In this document: piece by piece, positions 49,905-59,600 of the stretch
Layout of the letters: each line of letters begins with the position of its first letter
Position numbering within the stretch: the first letter of the stretch is position 1
Source of the DNA: Tritrichomonas foetus
Lineage: Eukaryota > Parabasalia > Tritrichomonadida > Tritrichomonadidae
Length of the DNA stretch: 64,000 nt
Assembly (NCBI GenBank): GCA_001839685.1
Contig: MLAK01000001.1
Location: 342,869 to 406,868 of the forward strand
Direction: 5' to 3'
The notes under the pieces: model-generated
Database searches by the model: none
Told to the model about the DNA's origin: nothing
What the model saw: the letters and a program-made list of their open reading frames with translations, nothing else
Translations under genes and position numbers: made by a program

Positions 49905-50900
49905 TTACTGTATTGCCATAACTGAATATGCTCTTTTCTTATTCACTAATATGGTAAGAATGATAGTTCCTATTAAAAGTAATGCGTCTATAACCCATAC
50001 AACAATTTCTCTGACTGTTACTGCAGGTGGCGTGTCAATTTGGAAGTCAACTTTATTTAAAAGGTCTTTCAACAAATAACCAAGTCGAATTCCAGCTAAG
50101 GCTATTCTTTCCTGGGACTTGTTTTGAACTTGACTGAAGTATTCATCACTTGGCCGTTTATTTATGGGAGTGGCATAGCCAATTTCATTTGCAATTTTAT
50201 TGCTTTCGTTTGCCCAAGAATAAGGCTTGAAAGCGTGAAGGTCAAATTTTTTGTCAGAAAAATAATCCTCTGGGAATTTTTCCATGATTTCTGTCACATT
50301 TTGGTTGAACTCATCAATGTAGAGAGGAATCAATGGATTGAAAATTGGATAGGTGAGACCAGCACTGTCCCACAAAAAGTGGATGTTATTACAAGCTGAT
50401 CCAAATTGACAATTTAAATAGTATTTATTGCCTCCTAGGTCACCATTAGGTATATCATCACAATACATTTGACAAGTGTGATGCGGTGTGTGAATGTCGC
50501 CAACAAAATGAATGATTGATCGGAGATGATATGCAAATACCCAAGGATCTGCCGTGGTTGGATTTAAAAGGCAATCCATTGCATCTGTCAAATACGTGGT
50601 GATATTATATGTGTCTGGAGCGATGTGGATTTTCGATATATTCGTATTTGGTAATATTACTGGAGTATCGACAAAATGCCAGTTTCCCATTCCGTAAAAC
50701 TTGCCCTGGTCTTTGAGGTCATCTTGCCAGGTTGCACTTGAGACGATGTTTGACGTTTCGAGCGTTCCATAATTGATTAATTTTTCGATTTTTTTGGTTT
50801 CTTGTTTAGTTAAATATGTTGATGCAATTTTCGCGATCACCATGTGCGAATGCCCCCACCATGAATATGCTTCTGAGATAAATAAACCGAATAAAATCAT
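49905..50900 (-). CDS. S1/P1-type zinc nuclease with C-terminal membrane anchor
   Basis: A 331-residue secreted nuclease that degrades single-stranded DNA and RNA and frees nucleotides (and often 3'-phosphate) for salvage. A signal peptide (residues 1-13) precedes WWGHSH, where the new N-terminal Trp coordinates zinc in this family. Further ligands: Asp60 (WQDD), NWHFVD (His75), HFVGDIHTPHH (131-141), DLGGN at 154-158 and NIHFLWD (172-178). This is a complete set of trinuclear zinc residues. A membrane span at about 303-323 (VVWVIDALLLIGTIILTILV) with a short KKR tail would tether it to the cell surface or a lysosomal membrane, as in trypanosomatid 3'-nucleotidase/nuclease. Parabasalids cannot make purines, so such an enzyme fits nutrient salvage. 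Several N-glycosylation sites are present. Confidence 0.93.
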   Translation of the reverse strand: MILFGLFISEAYSWWGHSHMVIAKIASTYLTKQETKKIEKLINYGTLETSNIVSSATWQDDLKDQGKFYGMGNWHFVDTPVILPNTNISKIHIAPDTYNITTYLTDAMDCLLNPTTADPWVFAYHLRSIIHFVGDIHTPHHTCQMYCDDIPNGDLGGNKYYLNCQFGSACNNIHFLWDSAGLTYPIFNPLIPLYIDEFNQNVTEIMEKFPEDYFSDKKFDLHAFKPYSWANESNKIANEIGYATPINKRPSDEYFSQVQNKSQERIALAGIRLGYLLKDLLNKVDFQIDTPPAVTVREIVVWVIDALLLIGTIILTILVNKKRAYSVMAIQ

Positions 50901-51736
50901 GATTGGAGGATTGAAAAAAATTTATCGTTATATCAGTAAAGAAATGTGATGTGAAATAACTCTATGAGGTGATGTAATGATGATTTTTTTTTCCACTTCA
51001 GATGACTTTTATATAGTGTTTAATGAACCACATGATTACAAAGCTGGTTGCTATACATGAAACTAAAGTGAATGAATAGATAAAATATAAAGATATAAAT
51101 CAGAATCGTAATGTCATTATTTTCTTCTCGAGTTACTTGAGCAAAAATAAGAGAAAAAACTAATCCTGTGTTTATTCTTGGAGTGTGATGGCAGATATTT
51201 CATATAGCAAATGATGCATCATCTTCAGCATTATCTAGATAACCTCTTTTTTTTTTGTTCAACGAGTTTGAGAAGATCTGCAAAGATGAATTCCAGGTAT
51301 GACTAAAAACAAATCATACAAAAAAATCATGATTGAATAAAAATTTTATTTGCCATCTTGTGAAGATTCTATCACCTAATTTTTAAAATGATTTTGAAAT
51401 ATATAACAAATGCAATCAATGATTATTTTAATTAATCCTTTAAGCAGTTAAAATGTATGATAGAATCAGATGTATGATAGAATCAGATGTATGATAGAAT
51501 CAGATGTATGATAGAATCAGATGTATGATAGAATCAGATGTATGATAGAATCAGATGTATGAAAGAATCAGATGTATGATATAAATTTGTTTGACATATT
51601 TTAAAAGTGATAACATATACATTAATTGTACATATCGAAAAAATAGAATAAAGATAAAATAATATAATGAATTCTGTTTAGCTGTTTAAAAAGAGGAAAG
51701 TTTGTTTGGGTTTGGCAAAAAATTGTGCGGATTGAG
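50901..51736. other. Intergenic region with a 17-bp minisatellite
   Basis: Upstream of the nuclease gene and downstream of the zinc-protein gene, both minus strand. Apart from the tandem repeat at 51455-51581 it is AT-rich without a visible gene. Confidence 0.5.
51455..51581. repeat. 17-bp minisatellite
   Basis: Seven full copies of GTATGATAGAATCAGAT, six identical and the seventh with GAAAG in place of GATAG, plus a partial eighth. The near-identity points to recent amplification. Confidence 0.95.
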
Positions 51737-52960
51737 TCAGTCGAGTCCATGACCTTTCTTAATATCGCACTTAGAGATTTCTTTTCCTTGGTCTGGAATG
51801 TGATTACCTCTGCTCTTTTTACCGCATTGCATTGGTGGTTCTCCTTTGATATTTTCACCACAGCAGGAGTAGTTCACAAGTGTTATTGGCTCTCCATCTT
51901 CATCTTCATCAACTTCCTCCATTTCACCGCTTTCGAAAGGAATTTGTTTTCCTTTGTGATAAAATTCGAAACATTCTTCATGCTTTCCGCCTGGTGCGTA
52001 AAAGCATTGGCATTGTTTACATGTCATCAGTTTGATTTCATTGAAATATCCTTCACATGCGGATTTGATTTTTCCGAAGACTTCGTCATTAAATTTGTTT
52101 GAGAAGATGTATACATTTGTTGTTGCAACATCATCTTCTTCAGTTGTTTCATCTGGAACTGCAACAAAATAAATATCATTTTGAATATCAGCTGGAAAAT
52201 GGCTCAAAAATGCTGGTTTTTCAACTGGATCTGCATCAGAATAATTGCAAATGACGCATTCACGAGCTTTGATTGTAGCAAGAGCATTTTCAAAGACAAG
52301 TGAAAAAACAGCATTGGCTGTCAATTCACCACCCAAATCTGTGAATGTGATTTCGTATTGATTTATGCCAAGATATTTCATTCCAACATATACTAAACCA
52401 GGAAGATGAAGTTCGAAAACTTTCTTGTCTTGATTTTCATCTTCTTTGATATCTTGAAGAAGGGCAAGATCGCCATCAAAAAGTGTAACAAGAGTGACGG
52501 CTTCAGCTGCTGTTAAAACTTTTGTGTTTTTATCGAATTTTGAGACGTCTGGCTTTTCTGGTTTTGTTGAGAATAATGACAATTTTAATTCGTCGATTGC
52601 TTTGATATCGTCGGCTGTTGCTTCAGCAGTGACTTTTTTATTGAGAAATAGGAGGTATTTGAGTGGGAATGGAAGAGCATACTTGGCATCAAATAATGGC
52701 TTTCCTTCATGTTCGACGTGAGAAAGAATAAATAAAAGAGCTTCAATTCTTTTTTCCGTACTTCCACCACCTTGTAAAATATAAACTCTGTTTGCTTTTG
52801 GCTTTTGCTTAATGAGAAATCCACCAGCTCCTTGATGAAGTTTAAGAACTTCTTCTTTCACATTTCCTGGAAGATTTACTGGAAGTGCGAATTCGATCGT
52901 TTTTAAAGTTACAACTGGATTGACGATTGATGGAATGTTGTAATTTGCTAATTCAGCCAT
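51737..52960 (-). CDS. Conserved-looking protein with C-terminal CHORD-like zinc module
   Basis: A 407-residue protein from the ATG at 52958-52960; the codons upstream lack an ATG. Residues 1-290 form an alpha/beta region with no recognised domain (SIVNPVVTLKTIEFALPVNL; VYILQGGGSTEKRIEALLFI; LPGLVYVGMKYLGINQYEIT). The C-terminal ~110 residues carry a Cys/His-rich module: CKQCQCFYAPGGKHEECFEF, YHKGKQ, an acidic insert, then YSCCG, a later Cys-Gly and a final H. Its C-x2-C ... C ... YH-x-G ... [YW]SCCG ... C ... H pattern resembles the zinc fold of CHORD domains, which act as Hsp90 co-chaperones in plants and animals. The match is by pattern only; the N-terminal part is unknown. Confidence 0.72.
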   Translation of the reverse strand: MAELANYNIPSIVNPVVTLKTIEFALPVNLPGNVKEEVLKLHQGAGGFLIKQKPKANRVYILQGGGSTEKRIEALLFILSHVEHEGKPLFDAKYALPFPLKYLLFLNKKVTAEATADDIKAIDELKLSLFSTKPEKPDVSKFDKNTKVLTAAEAVTLVTLFDGDLALLQDIKEDENQDKKVFELHLPGLVYVGMKYLGINQYEITFTDLGGELTANAVFSLVFENALATIKARECVICNYSDADPVEKPAFLSHFPADIQNDIYFVAVPDETTEEDDVATTNVYIFSNKFNDEVFGKIKSACEGYFNEIKLMTCKQCQCFYAPGGKHEECFEFYHKGKQIPFESGEMEEVDEDEDGEPITLVNYSCCGENIKGEPPMQCGKKSRGNHIPDQGKEISKCDIKKGHGLD

Positions 52961-53217
52961 GAAAATTAATTTATAGTCAAACAAACTTATTCAATATTTC
53001 AAGGCAAAACCTAATTTCGTCACCAAATTAATTGAATTCATAAATGGCAAGATTTACATCCTGATTCAAAAAAGCTGATAACCATCTAATCATAACATTT
53101 CACAACATGTAAAGCAAGAATTGAAATGTTATTAAATTTGAGAGTATGAAATATAGCATTTGCAAAAAAAAAAAAAGAAATATTTTCTTCAAATCAAAAT
53201 TTACTGAATAAATTAAA

Positions 53218-54051
53218 TTAAAAAGTAATAACGTTTTCATTCTTTGGAGCCTTAACAGGTGATTTTGCACGCATAGTTTCGACAGCCTTTCTGCCCTCCT
53301 GGAGCTGTTTCTCACGTTGCTCTTGAAGGACCTTGAATTTGGCCTTGGCTGTTATCCTTGGGTCATAGTCGTCTTGAATCTTCGTTTTGTGAAGAGTCTT
53401 GACGAAATCATTATGCTGCTTTTCGAGTTCTTTTGCGCGCATGAAACGACGCTTTGCTCTTTCTTTGCTCATTTGTTTCTGTCTTCTGAGTCGTTCTGTA
53501 AAAAGTTGTGCCATTTCAGCAACCCTTGATGATATTGGTTTCGACCGTTTTGTAATATCATCTTTCGTAATTTGTTCTTCTTTCTGTATATTCTGGAGAT
53601 ATAATGGAATTTGTGGCCTTTCTGTCTTCTGTGGAACAAAAACATCGTTTAAATCGGGTGTTTCGGAAGCTAATGTTTCGCGCAATTGGAGAACCTGTTC
53701 AGATAATGAATCTGAAGTAAGCTGGTCATTTGTAATTCTTGCATCAATTGCTTTCTTAAGGCGAAGGTCCCAAACTCCTGAGTGGAATGGTGGGGTACGT
53801 GTTGGTGATTTGATATCTGCTTGTGGGTTTGGTTTACAGGCTGGAAATGTTAAAATTTCATCTGTTGAAGGTGTTTCATAAAATGATGTAAATAATGAAA
53901 GGAACCTCTGAGTAAATTCTAATTCAACATTAGTTGTCACTGTTGACTTACTATTTTTACTCTTTGATGTGGTAGTTGTTGCTGTAGTTGTTGTTGTATT
54001 GGATGTAACTGTTGATGGTGACGATGGGACAGGAACTGGACGTGGTGGCAT
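53218..54051 (-). CDS. Thr-rich N-terminus, basic coiled-coil protein of unknown function
   Basis: A 277-residue protein. It starts with a Pro/Ser and poly-Thr run (TTTTTATTTT), has a short globular-looking piece (EFTQRFLSLFTSFYETPSTD) and ends in about 100 residues of highly charged helix (LFTERLRRQKQMSKERAKRR and so on), then SPVKAPK. PTRTPPFHSG and similar motifs offer proline-directed phosphorylation sites. No known domain is visible. The charged coil suits a cytoskeletal, nucleolar or RNA-binding role (guess). The motif TTAACGTAC lies 44 bases before its start. Confidence 0.75.
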   Translation of the reverse strand: MPPRPVPVPSSPSTVTSNTTTTTATTTTSKSKNSKSTVTTNVELEFTQRFLSLFTSFYETPSTDEILTFPACKPNPQADIKSPTRTPPFHSGVWDLRLKKAIDARITNDQLTSDSLSEQVLQLRETLASETPDLNDVFVPQKTERPQIPLYLQNIQKEEQITKDDITKRSKPISSRVAEMAQLFTERLRRQKQMSKERAKRRFMRAKELEKQHNDFVKTLHKTKIQDDYDPRITAKAKFKVLQEQREKQLQEGRKAVETMRAKSPVKAPKNENVITF

Positions 54052-54378
54052 TTCAAATTAATGATATGTACGTTTAAGCAATTTTTTAAATTACGTACGT
54101 TAAACGTAAAGTACTCAAAAAGTGGAATATCTGTTAAGAAAAGTTGCCTATTTCTTCTTGAGAATGCATCCCTCACATACTGAAAGCACTTAGTATTATT
54201 TATTCTCTCATCTTAAATAAAATAATCAAAGAATAACTATAATAAAGATTTCTATTCATCAAAATATATTTTTAGGATAAGACAGTTCACTTCACGTAAG
54301 ATCAATAAGGGAAAAAGAAGTGCTCCTTTAAAATAAAAAACAAATTATTCATATTAAACTCAATTATATATTATACTT
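54052..54378. other. Intergenic spacer
   Basis: Between the Pmp-like gene and the Thr-rich gene, both minus strand. It contains the candidate upstream motif at 54095-54103 and a nearby ACGTTTAA/TTAAACGT pair. No gene is seen. Confidence 0.4.
54095..54103 (-). promoter_or_regulatory. Candidate upstream motif TTAACGTAC (minus strand)
   Basis: Exact copy of the 9-mer at 10689-10697 at the same 44-base distance from the start codon (54051). It lies within ACGTACGTTAAACGT, which is partly palindromic. A chance match is possible. Confidence 0.25.
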
Positions 54379-55557
54379 CTATGCTGTCTTTTCCTTATTT
54401 TGCATTCGAGTCAATATTACAGCTATAATAACTAGAACAAAAAGAAATATTGAGGCAATAAAGGCAAATTGTCTAAGATTCTCTTCAATAGAAATACCAT
54501 CACATCCCCAGGTACTCATCATTTGGATTTTGAATGTTGTTCGAGTTGTTCGATTGAACAGACAAAGATCATAAACAACTTGAAGCATTCCATTTTTAAC
54601 TTCAGGTACATCAAAAATACAACGATGGAAAAGTATTCCCGAATTTCCAGCATGAACCACTGTTGTTGTCATATTGGCGTAATTACGCAAAAATATGAAT
54701 TGAGAAACAGATACTTGACAATTATCGATACGGAATATACCATGAAGGCATGAACAGTTCACAATGTTAGCGTATTGATTTTCGTGTGCTTTTGGAAGGT
54801 AGATAAATCCAAATACGCACGATGAAATTTGTTCTACTGCATTAATATTCTTGATTATTGATAAATTGGCATTTTCTGTAACAATAGCAGATGAGACAGT
54901 TCCATAGTTCATTGTAAAGTTGTTATTATTTGTATTTTGGTTTCCTCTCTTGTAATAAGCGACGCCATTTGTGACTGGTTCTGGGTAATTGAATGGACTT
55001 TGCATGTACGAGTAAAACATGAGTGACACTTCACCATCGGTCACTGATGCAACAGATCCGCCGAAATTATCTTTCCCGCATGAGCAGGAAACAAAACAAC
55101 AGGAAGAACCCCAAAAACGTGGAGATTCGGAAAATATGGCTCCACCATTTGCTGCAGATGTGCAATTGAAAAATAAACATGAATTAATTGTTGATCGATA
55201 ACATTTTTCACCTAAAACAATGGCGCCACCATGGGTTTTTGACGTGCAATTGATAAACCTGCAGTGTCGGCAGAGGGCGTCGCTAGTAGAAGGAATGTGT
55301 GTTGTTTTTATTGTAATTTCTCTTATTTCATGTGCTCCATCCGTGTTGATGACGGTTGATAAGAAATTTTGGAATGAGTTATGTGAAATATCGAGTGAAT
55401 AATGTGCAGTTGATTGGGTAAGTAAAAACGTGGAAAACGATTTTGATATTTGACTATTTGATAAAGAAAAGTGATGTTTCGTCGTTCTGTGAGGTATTAA
55501 AAACGCGGGTGAATGGAGTGTTGATAATGTAATTAAGTGCAAGATTGTGGTATTCAT
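54379..55557 (-). CDS. Pmp-like beta-helix surface protein with C-terminal membrane anchor
   Basis: A 392-residue protein from the first ATG (55555-55557), which opens with a signal peptide (MNTTILHLITLSTLHSPAF). The extracellular part has paired GGA[IS] and FxxC/FxxN motifs of polymorphic-membrane-protein repeats (HGGAIVLGEKC, CLFFNCTSAANGGAIF, GGSVASV), with many Cys and N-X-S/T sites. A single span at about 361-382 (FIASIFLFVLVIIAVIL) and a 9-residue basic tail end the protein. Trichomonads carry large Pmp-like and beta-helix families thought to act in adhesion. The gene at 21952-23223 has the same layout with a longer tail, so the two are likely distant relatives. Ligand and role are unknown. 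Confidence 0.85.
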   Translation of the reverse strand: MNTTILHLITLSTLHSPAFLIPHRTTKHHFSLSNSQISKSFSTFLLTQSTAHYSLDISHNSFQNFLSTVINTDGAHEIREITIKTTHIPSTSDALCRHCRFINCTSKTHGGAIVLGEKCYRSTINSCLFFNCTSAANGGAIFSESPRFWGSSCCFVSCSCGKDNFGGSVASVTDGEVSLMFYSYMQSPFNYPEPVTNGVAYYKRGNQNTNNNNFTMNYGTVSSAIVTENANLSIIKNINAVEQISSCVFGFIYLPKAHENQYANIVNCSCLHGIFRIDNCQVSVSQFIFLRNYANMTTTVVHAGNSGILFHRCIFDVPEVKNGMLQVVYDLCLFNRTTRTTFKIQMMSTWGCDGISIEENLRQFAFIASIFLFVLVIIAVILTRMQNKEKTA

Positions 55558-56688
55558 GAATTTCGCGATAAACGAAAAATGCACCGGGAAGGTGGAATTT
55601 TTTCAATGTATTTTTGTTCGGCCATAATCGAATATTTTGTATAAAATTGTAAAAAATACTCGAAAAGGATTATTTGCAAAATGAAGTAGAAACAATGAAT
55701 TAAGTCTAATGATTTTAGGAATGTGTTTGATGAAGTCTGTTGCAAGAACAAACAAAAAATTCAAATGATTTCATTTAATGGATTCTGAAATAGCGATTTT
55801 TTTTGATTGCCTTTTGTACATTTCATCTTCTTTGAGCTAGTATCATGACAAATATTTTTTTTCGAAATTATTCTGTAAGAGAGAATAATAATTTTTGATG
55901 AAAATATTTTAATCATCATTTTCCTAAAATACATTCAATTTTTGTAATATTCGCAGAAAGAAGTTGCTTTTACAAAAGAAATAAAGATATTTTTCACGTA
56001 TTAGAAAATGATGAAAATGATTGTCGCCAATTTAAAAAACAGAAATTATTCCTCAAAACAAATCGTCATGATGTAATAAAACATAATCAGCATTAAAATC
56101 TATATCATTGAAAAGGTGCAATTTTTTGTATTTAGAGAATTTCAATTTCATAGAAATCTTAATCAGCGAGTTGATGGAAGAAATGTGTAATTCTAACGTT
56201 AATTTTATTCGAATAAATTTAAATAAAAAAATTGAATTTTATGATGAAAAATGTCGGCTCATGATTAATGAATAATTTATTTTCGATATCATCATTATCA
56301 TGAATTCAGTTCGATTTTTGGTCTAATTTGATCAAGGATAAGTCACTTTATGAAATGGAAACAAATGCAGATTAGTAGTTTTATGTGAATTGTTCAAAAT
56401 TGAGAAACCAGATTTCAATAGAATTTCCGAACCTCTCTCAATATCATAATCTCCAAAACTTGACATTTTTTGATAGCATTCATTTTTTCAATTATTATCT
56501 GTTGTTATACCATTGAATTTGAATCACGAGAAAACAATATAACATTTGTGATAAGTCAAAATGAAAAGCATTCCCTACATCTCATATTTAGGGTAATATC
56601 TCATTTAAAGAAGAAATAAGCTGATGAGGCAAATTTATAATACGAAAATGATTTTCAATACTTTACATCGATTTTACAATTATTTTCT
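55558..56688. other. Divergent intergenic region, about 1.1 kb
   Basis: Between the Pmp-like gene (-) and the DOCK gene (+). AT-rich with poly-T runs. No gene, tandem repeat or RNA signature is seen. Confidence 0.45.
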
Positions 56689-59600
56689 ATGAGCAGCGAG
56701 TATGAATACGAAATTATTATAGAAGAGGAGGAAGAAGAAGAAGAATCAACAGAACAGAAACAACCTCCTCCTGCTCCTCAACAAAATGTAGCCACAGCCG
56801 CTCTTGCAGTTCAAGCTGCATTAATGGCACGACAAAAACAAATTCAACAACCAGCGCCTGCGCCTGCCCCAGCACCTACGCCCGATCCAATACCAGTGGA
56901 ACCCCCCACCCCAGCACCTGCTCCTACACCCGTAGCAGCTCCCCCTCAGCAAATTCCAGCACCACAACCACAACAGCCAACTTATCCGCAACAACCAGCT
57001 TATCCGCAACAGCCAGATTATCCGCAACCTGGACAAGAAGCTCCACAGCAACCTGAACAAGAATTCCCACCACAACCGCAATATCAAGACAATGGTGAAC
57101 CTCCGCAAGGTTCTACAGCTTTATATACCAAGAAGGAGCCAATCCGACTCTCCTGGATGAAGCCAACAGCTGTTGAGAAAAAGTTCACTCCACTCCGGCC
57201 CTTAAAGGAGATTATCAATAACGACAAAGATGCATACAAGAATAGGCGCCTCATAATTGAAGAATATCCAACAACTGACAGGCTTTATTCCCTCACTGAT
57301 GAGCAACTAAACCAACTTCCATGGCTTGGATATCTCAGGGATCAAAAAACTTACAACTTCATCGTTCCAGATGATATCAAAGAAAGAGAATTCGAACATT
57401 TGGAAATGAAAAGTGAAGAAGATATTCCTGGATGGGAAGCTGAAAACCCTGAAGTACCAAAACCAAAAGAGTATGTTGAGATTCTTAAGAAAGACGAAGA
57501 TATAAAATTTGTTTCTAATCCATTCATTAACCTATCTGCTAAAGCTCAAATAGTAAAGAGCAAGTATCCTTACACAATTACTGATTCCAGACTTAAATTC
57601 TTCCATTTAAAGAATTTAAGGCTCGATCAATCTGATGCTCAAAGATTTGGTGCAAAATTTTTCATTCATGCTTTTGTTTATGCCGATAGAGTTTTTTCCG
57701 AAACCGCCAAAATTTCTCTTAACGATGATGGTACATGCTTAATGCAATCATCCACATGCAATGGCGACTCAATTGCATTTCCATATACGACAGCCGAACC
57801 TTCATATTTAATTTTCATGATTTATCTTGAAGAAACCAAAATTCCCAGTGTTATTGGAACTCCATTCGTTATTGGAAGATATTTACTTCCAAGAGAGAGT
57901 CCAGAGGATAAGATTCAAGTTGAATTTTCTGCTTTTTCTGAAGGTTTAACAGTCAAAGATTTTTTGTTAATGCCACCAAGCTTCCCATTCAATTTCAATG
58001 TCGATGCAGAAGTCGTTCCATCTCCAATTACAGGAAAAACCGTTAAGATTACTGCTGTTAATCCTAATTATCCATCGCCTATTCTTACTGTTTCTGATAT
58101 TACAATCAATCTTCAGCATAAAATTATTAATAAAAAAGAAAACATTTGTGTTTCTGTTGGACTTCGAAAAATACCCTCTGATCCAAAATCTACTGAATCA
58201 CGTGAAATTATCGCTTTCTGGAATTACGAGAAACAACAAATGGTTGAAAAAGGTTTCTCTTCAATTATTCAGCATACAGATAATGTTGTTGTGTTTGAAC
58301 ACTTTGACTTCCATTTAGATCCATCAATCTATGAAGTCATTGAAGTCATCATTACTGTTCATTCCATTCATAAAACAAAAATTAAATCTGTTCTTCAAAC
58401 GAAATTCACTATAAAAGAAACATTTCAAAGTCATGCACTCAAAATGGATGCAAAAAGTGCGAAATTGAAATCTGCTTTATCTCGTGGTGACAATCAAGCA
58501 AGATGTAATACAACTTACCCAATTTTAGTTTGTCCATTTGACAAGTCCAGAGCTGCTTTGAATAATTTCGAAATTCAAATGTTAAATAATATAAACTTTA
58601 AAGATATCGGTACATATGTTATTCGAAAGGCACTTTTAATTAGCAATCTTCAATTAACCAACTTTTCCGAATTATTTGACATCTTTAAGAGTTCGGACAT
58701 GACAGCAACACAATATTATATTGAGCACTTTTTCTCCCCGGAAGAAGATTTTGCTGATTACTTCATCAGAAAAACACTCAGTTGCTTTGATGTTATCACC
58801 CTATGGCCGCAACCATTCTTCCAAATTTTATTCAAATCAATATGTGTGAATATGAAATCATTTGATGAAGAACTTATTCATCGTCTTTTTGAATCAATTC
58901 TACAATCACCTCATGAAACCATCAAGAAGGCTGGCTGTGATCTTTTAATGCAACTTCCAATGTACCTTGATATCAAAATTGCTCATCGCATTGCTTTCAA
59001 TTACATCATTAAGAATAATACTGTTATGCGTTTATCAATATTCCAATATTTGTTCTCTGATATTTCATACATTCTTTCACTAACAGTCTTTGATTTCAAA
59101 GTTTCTTCGAAACCAATGTCACCATTTGTACCACTCTTTTCTCTCTTCTTCAACACAATCAATAATGCATTCATAGAAAATAATGCTTTGAGTGTTGGTG
59201 ATGCATCAAAGACACTTTCTATTCTTGCATCCAACCTTGAATCTTATCTTGATGAAGAAAGCTCAAGAATTGTTGCGAAGGTTTTATTCCCAATCTTATC
59301 TACAATTTTTACTTTCTTCGATTCATTAAGGAGCCAACTTGAAAACAAGAATAGTATTTTACCAATCCTTCTTTTCCTTTTCAAGTATTGTGATGCTAAA
59401 CAATTCGTTCAATACTATCAGCTTCTTTCATCAGATAACCAACAACGATTTATTGAATTCATGATGTTTATTTCGATATCTACAACTAAAGAAGAAACAG
59501 CAAATAATGCCTTCTACTTCATTGATAATCCATTAAACTGCACATATGAAATTACAGGAAGGTTAGTACAATTTATTAATAAATTCAAGATTGAAAAGAT

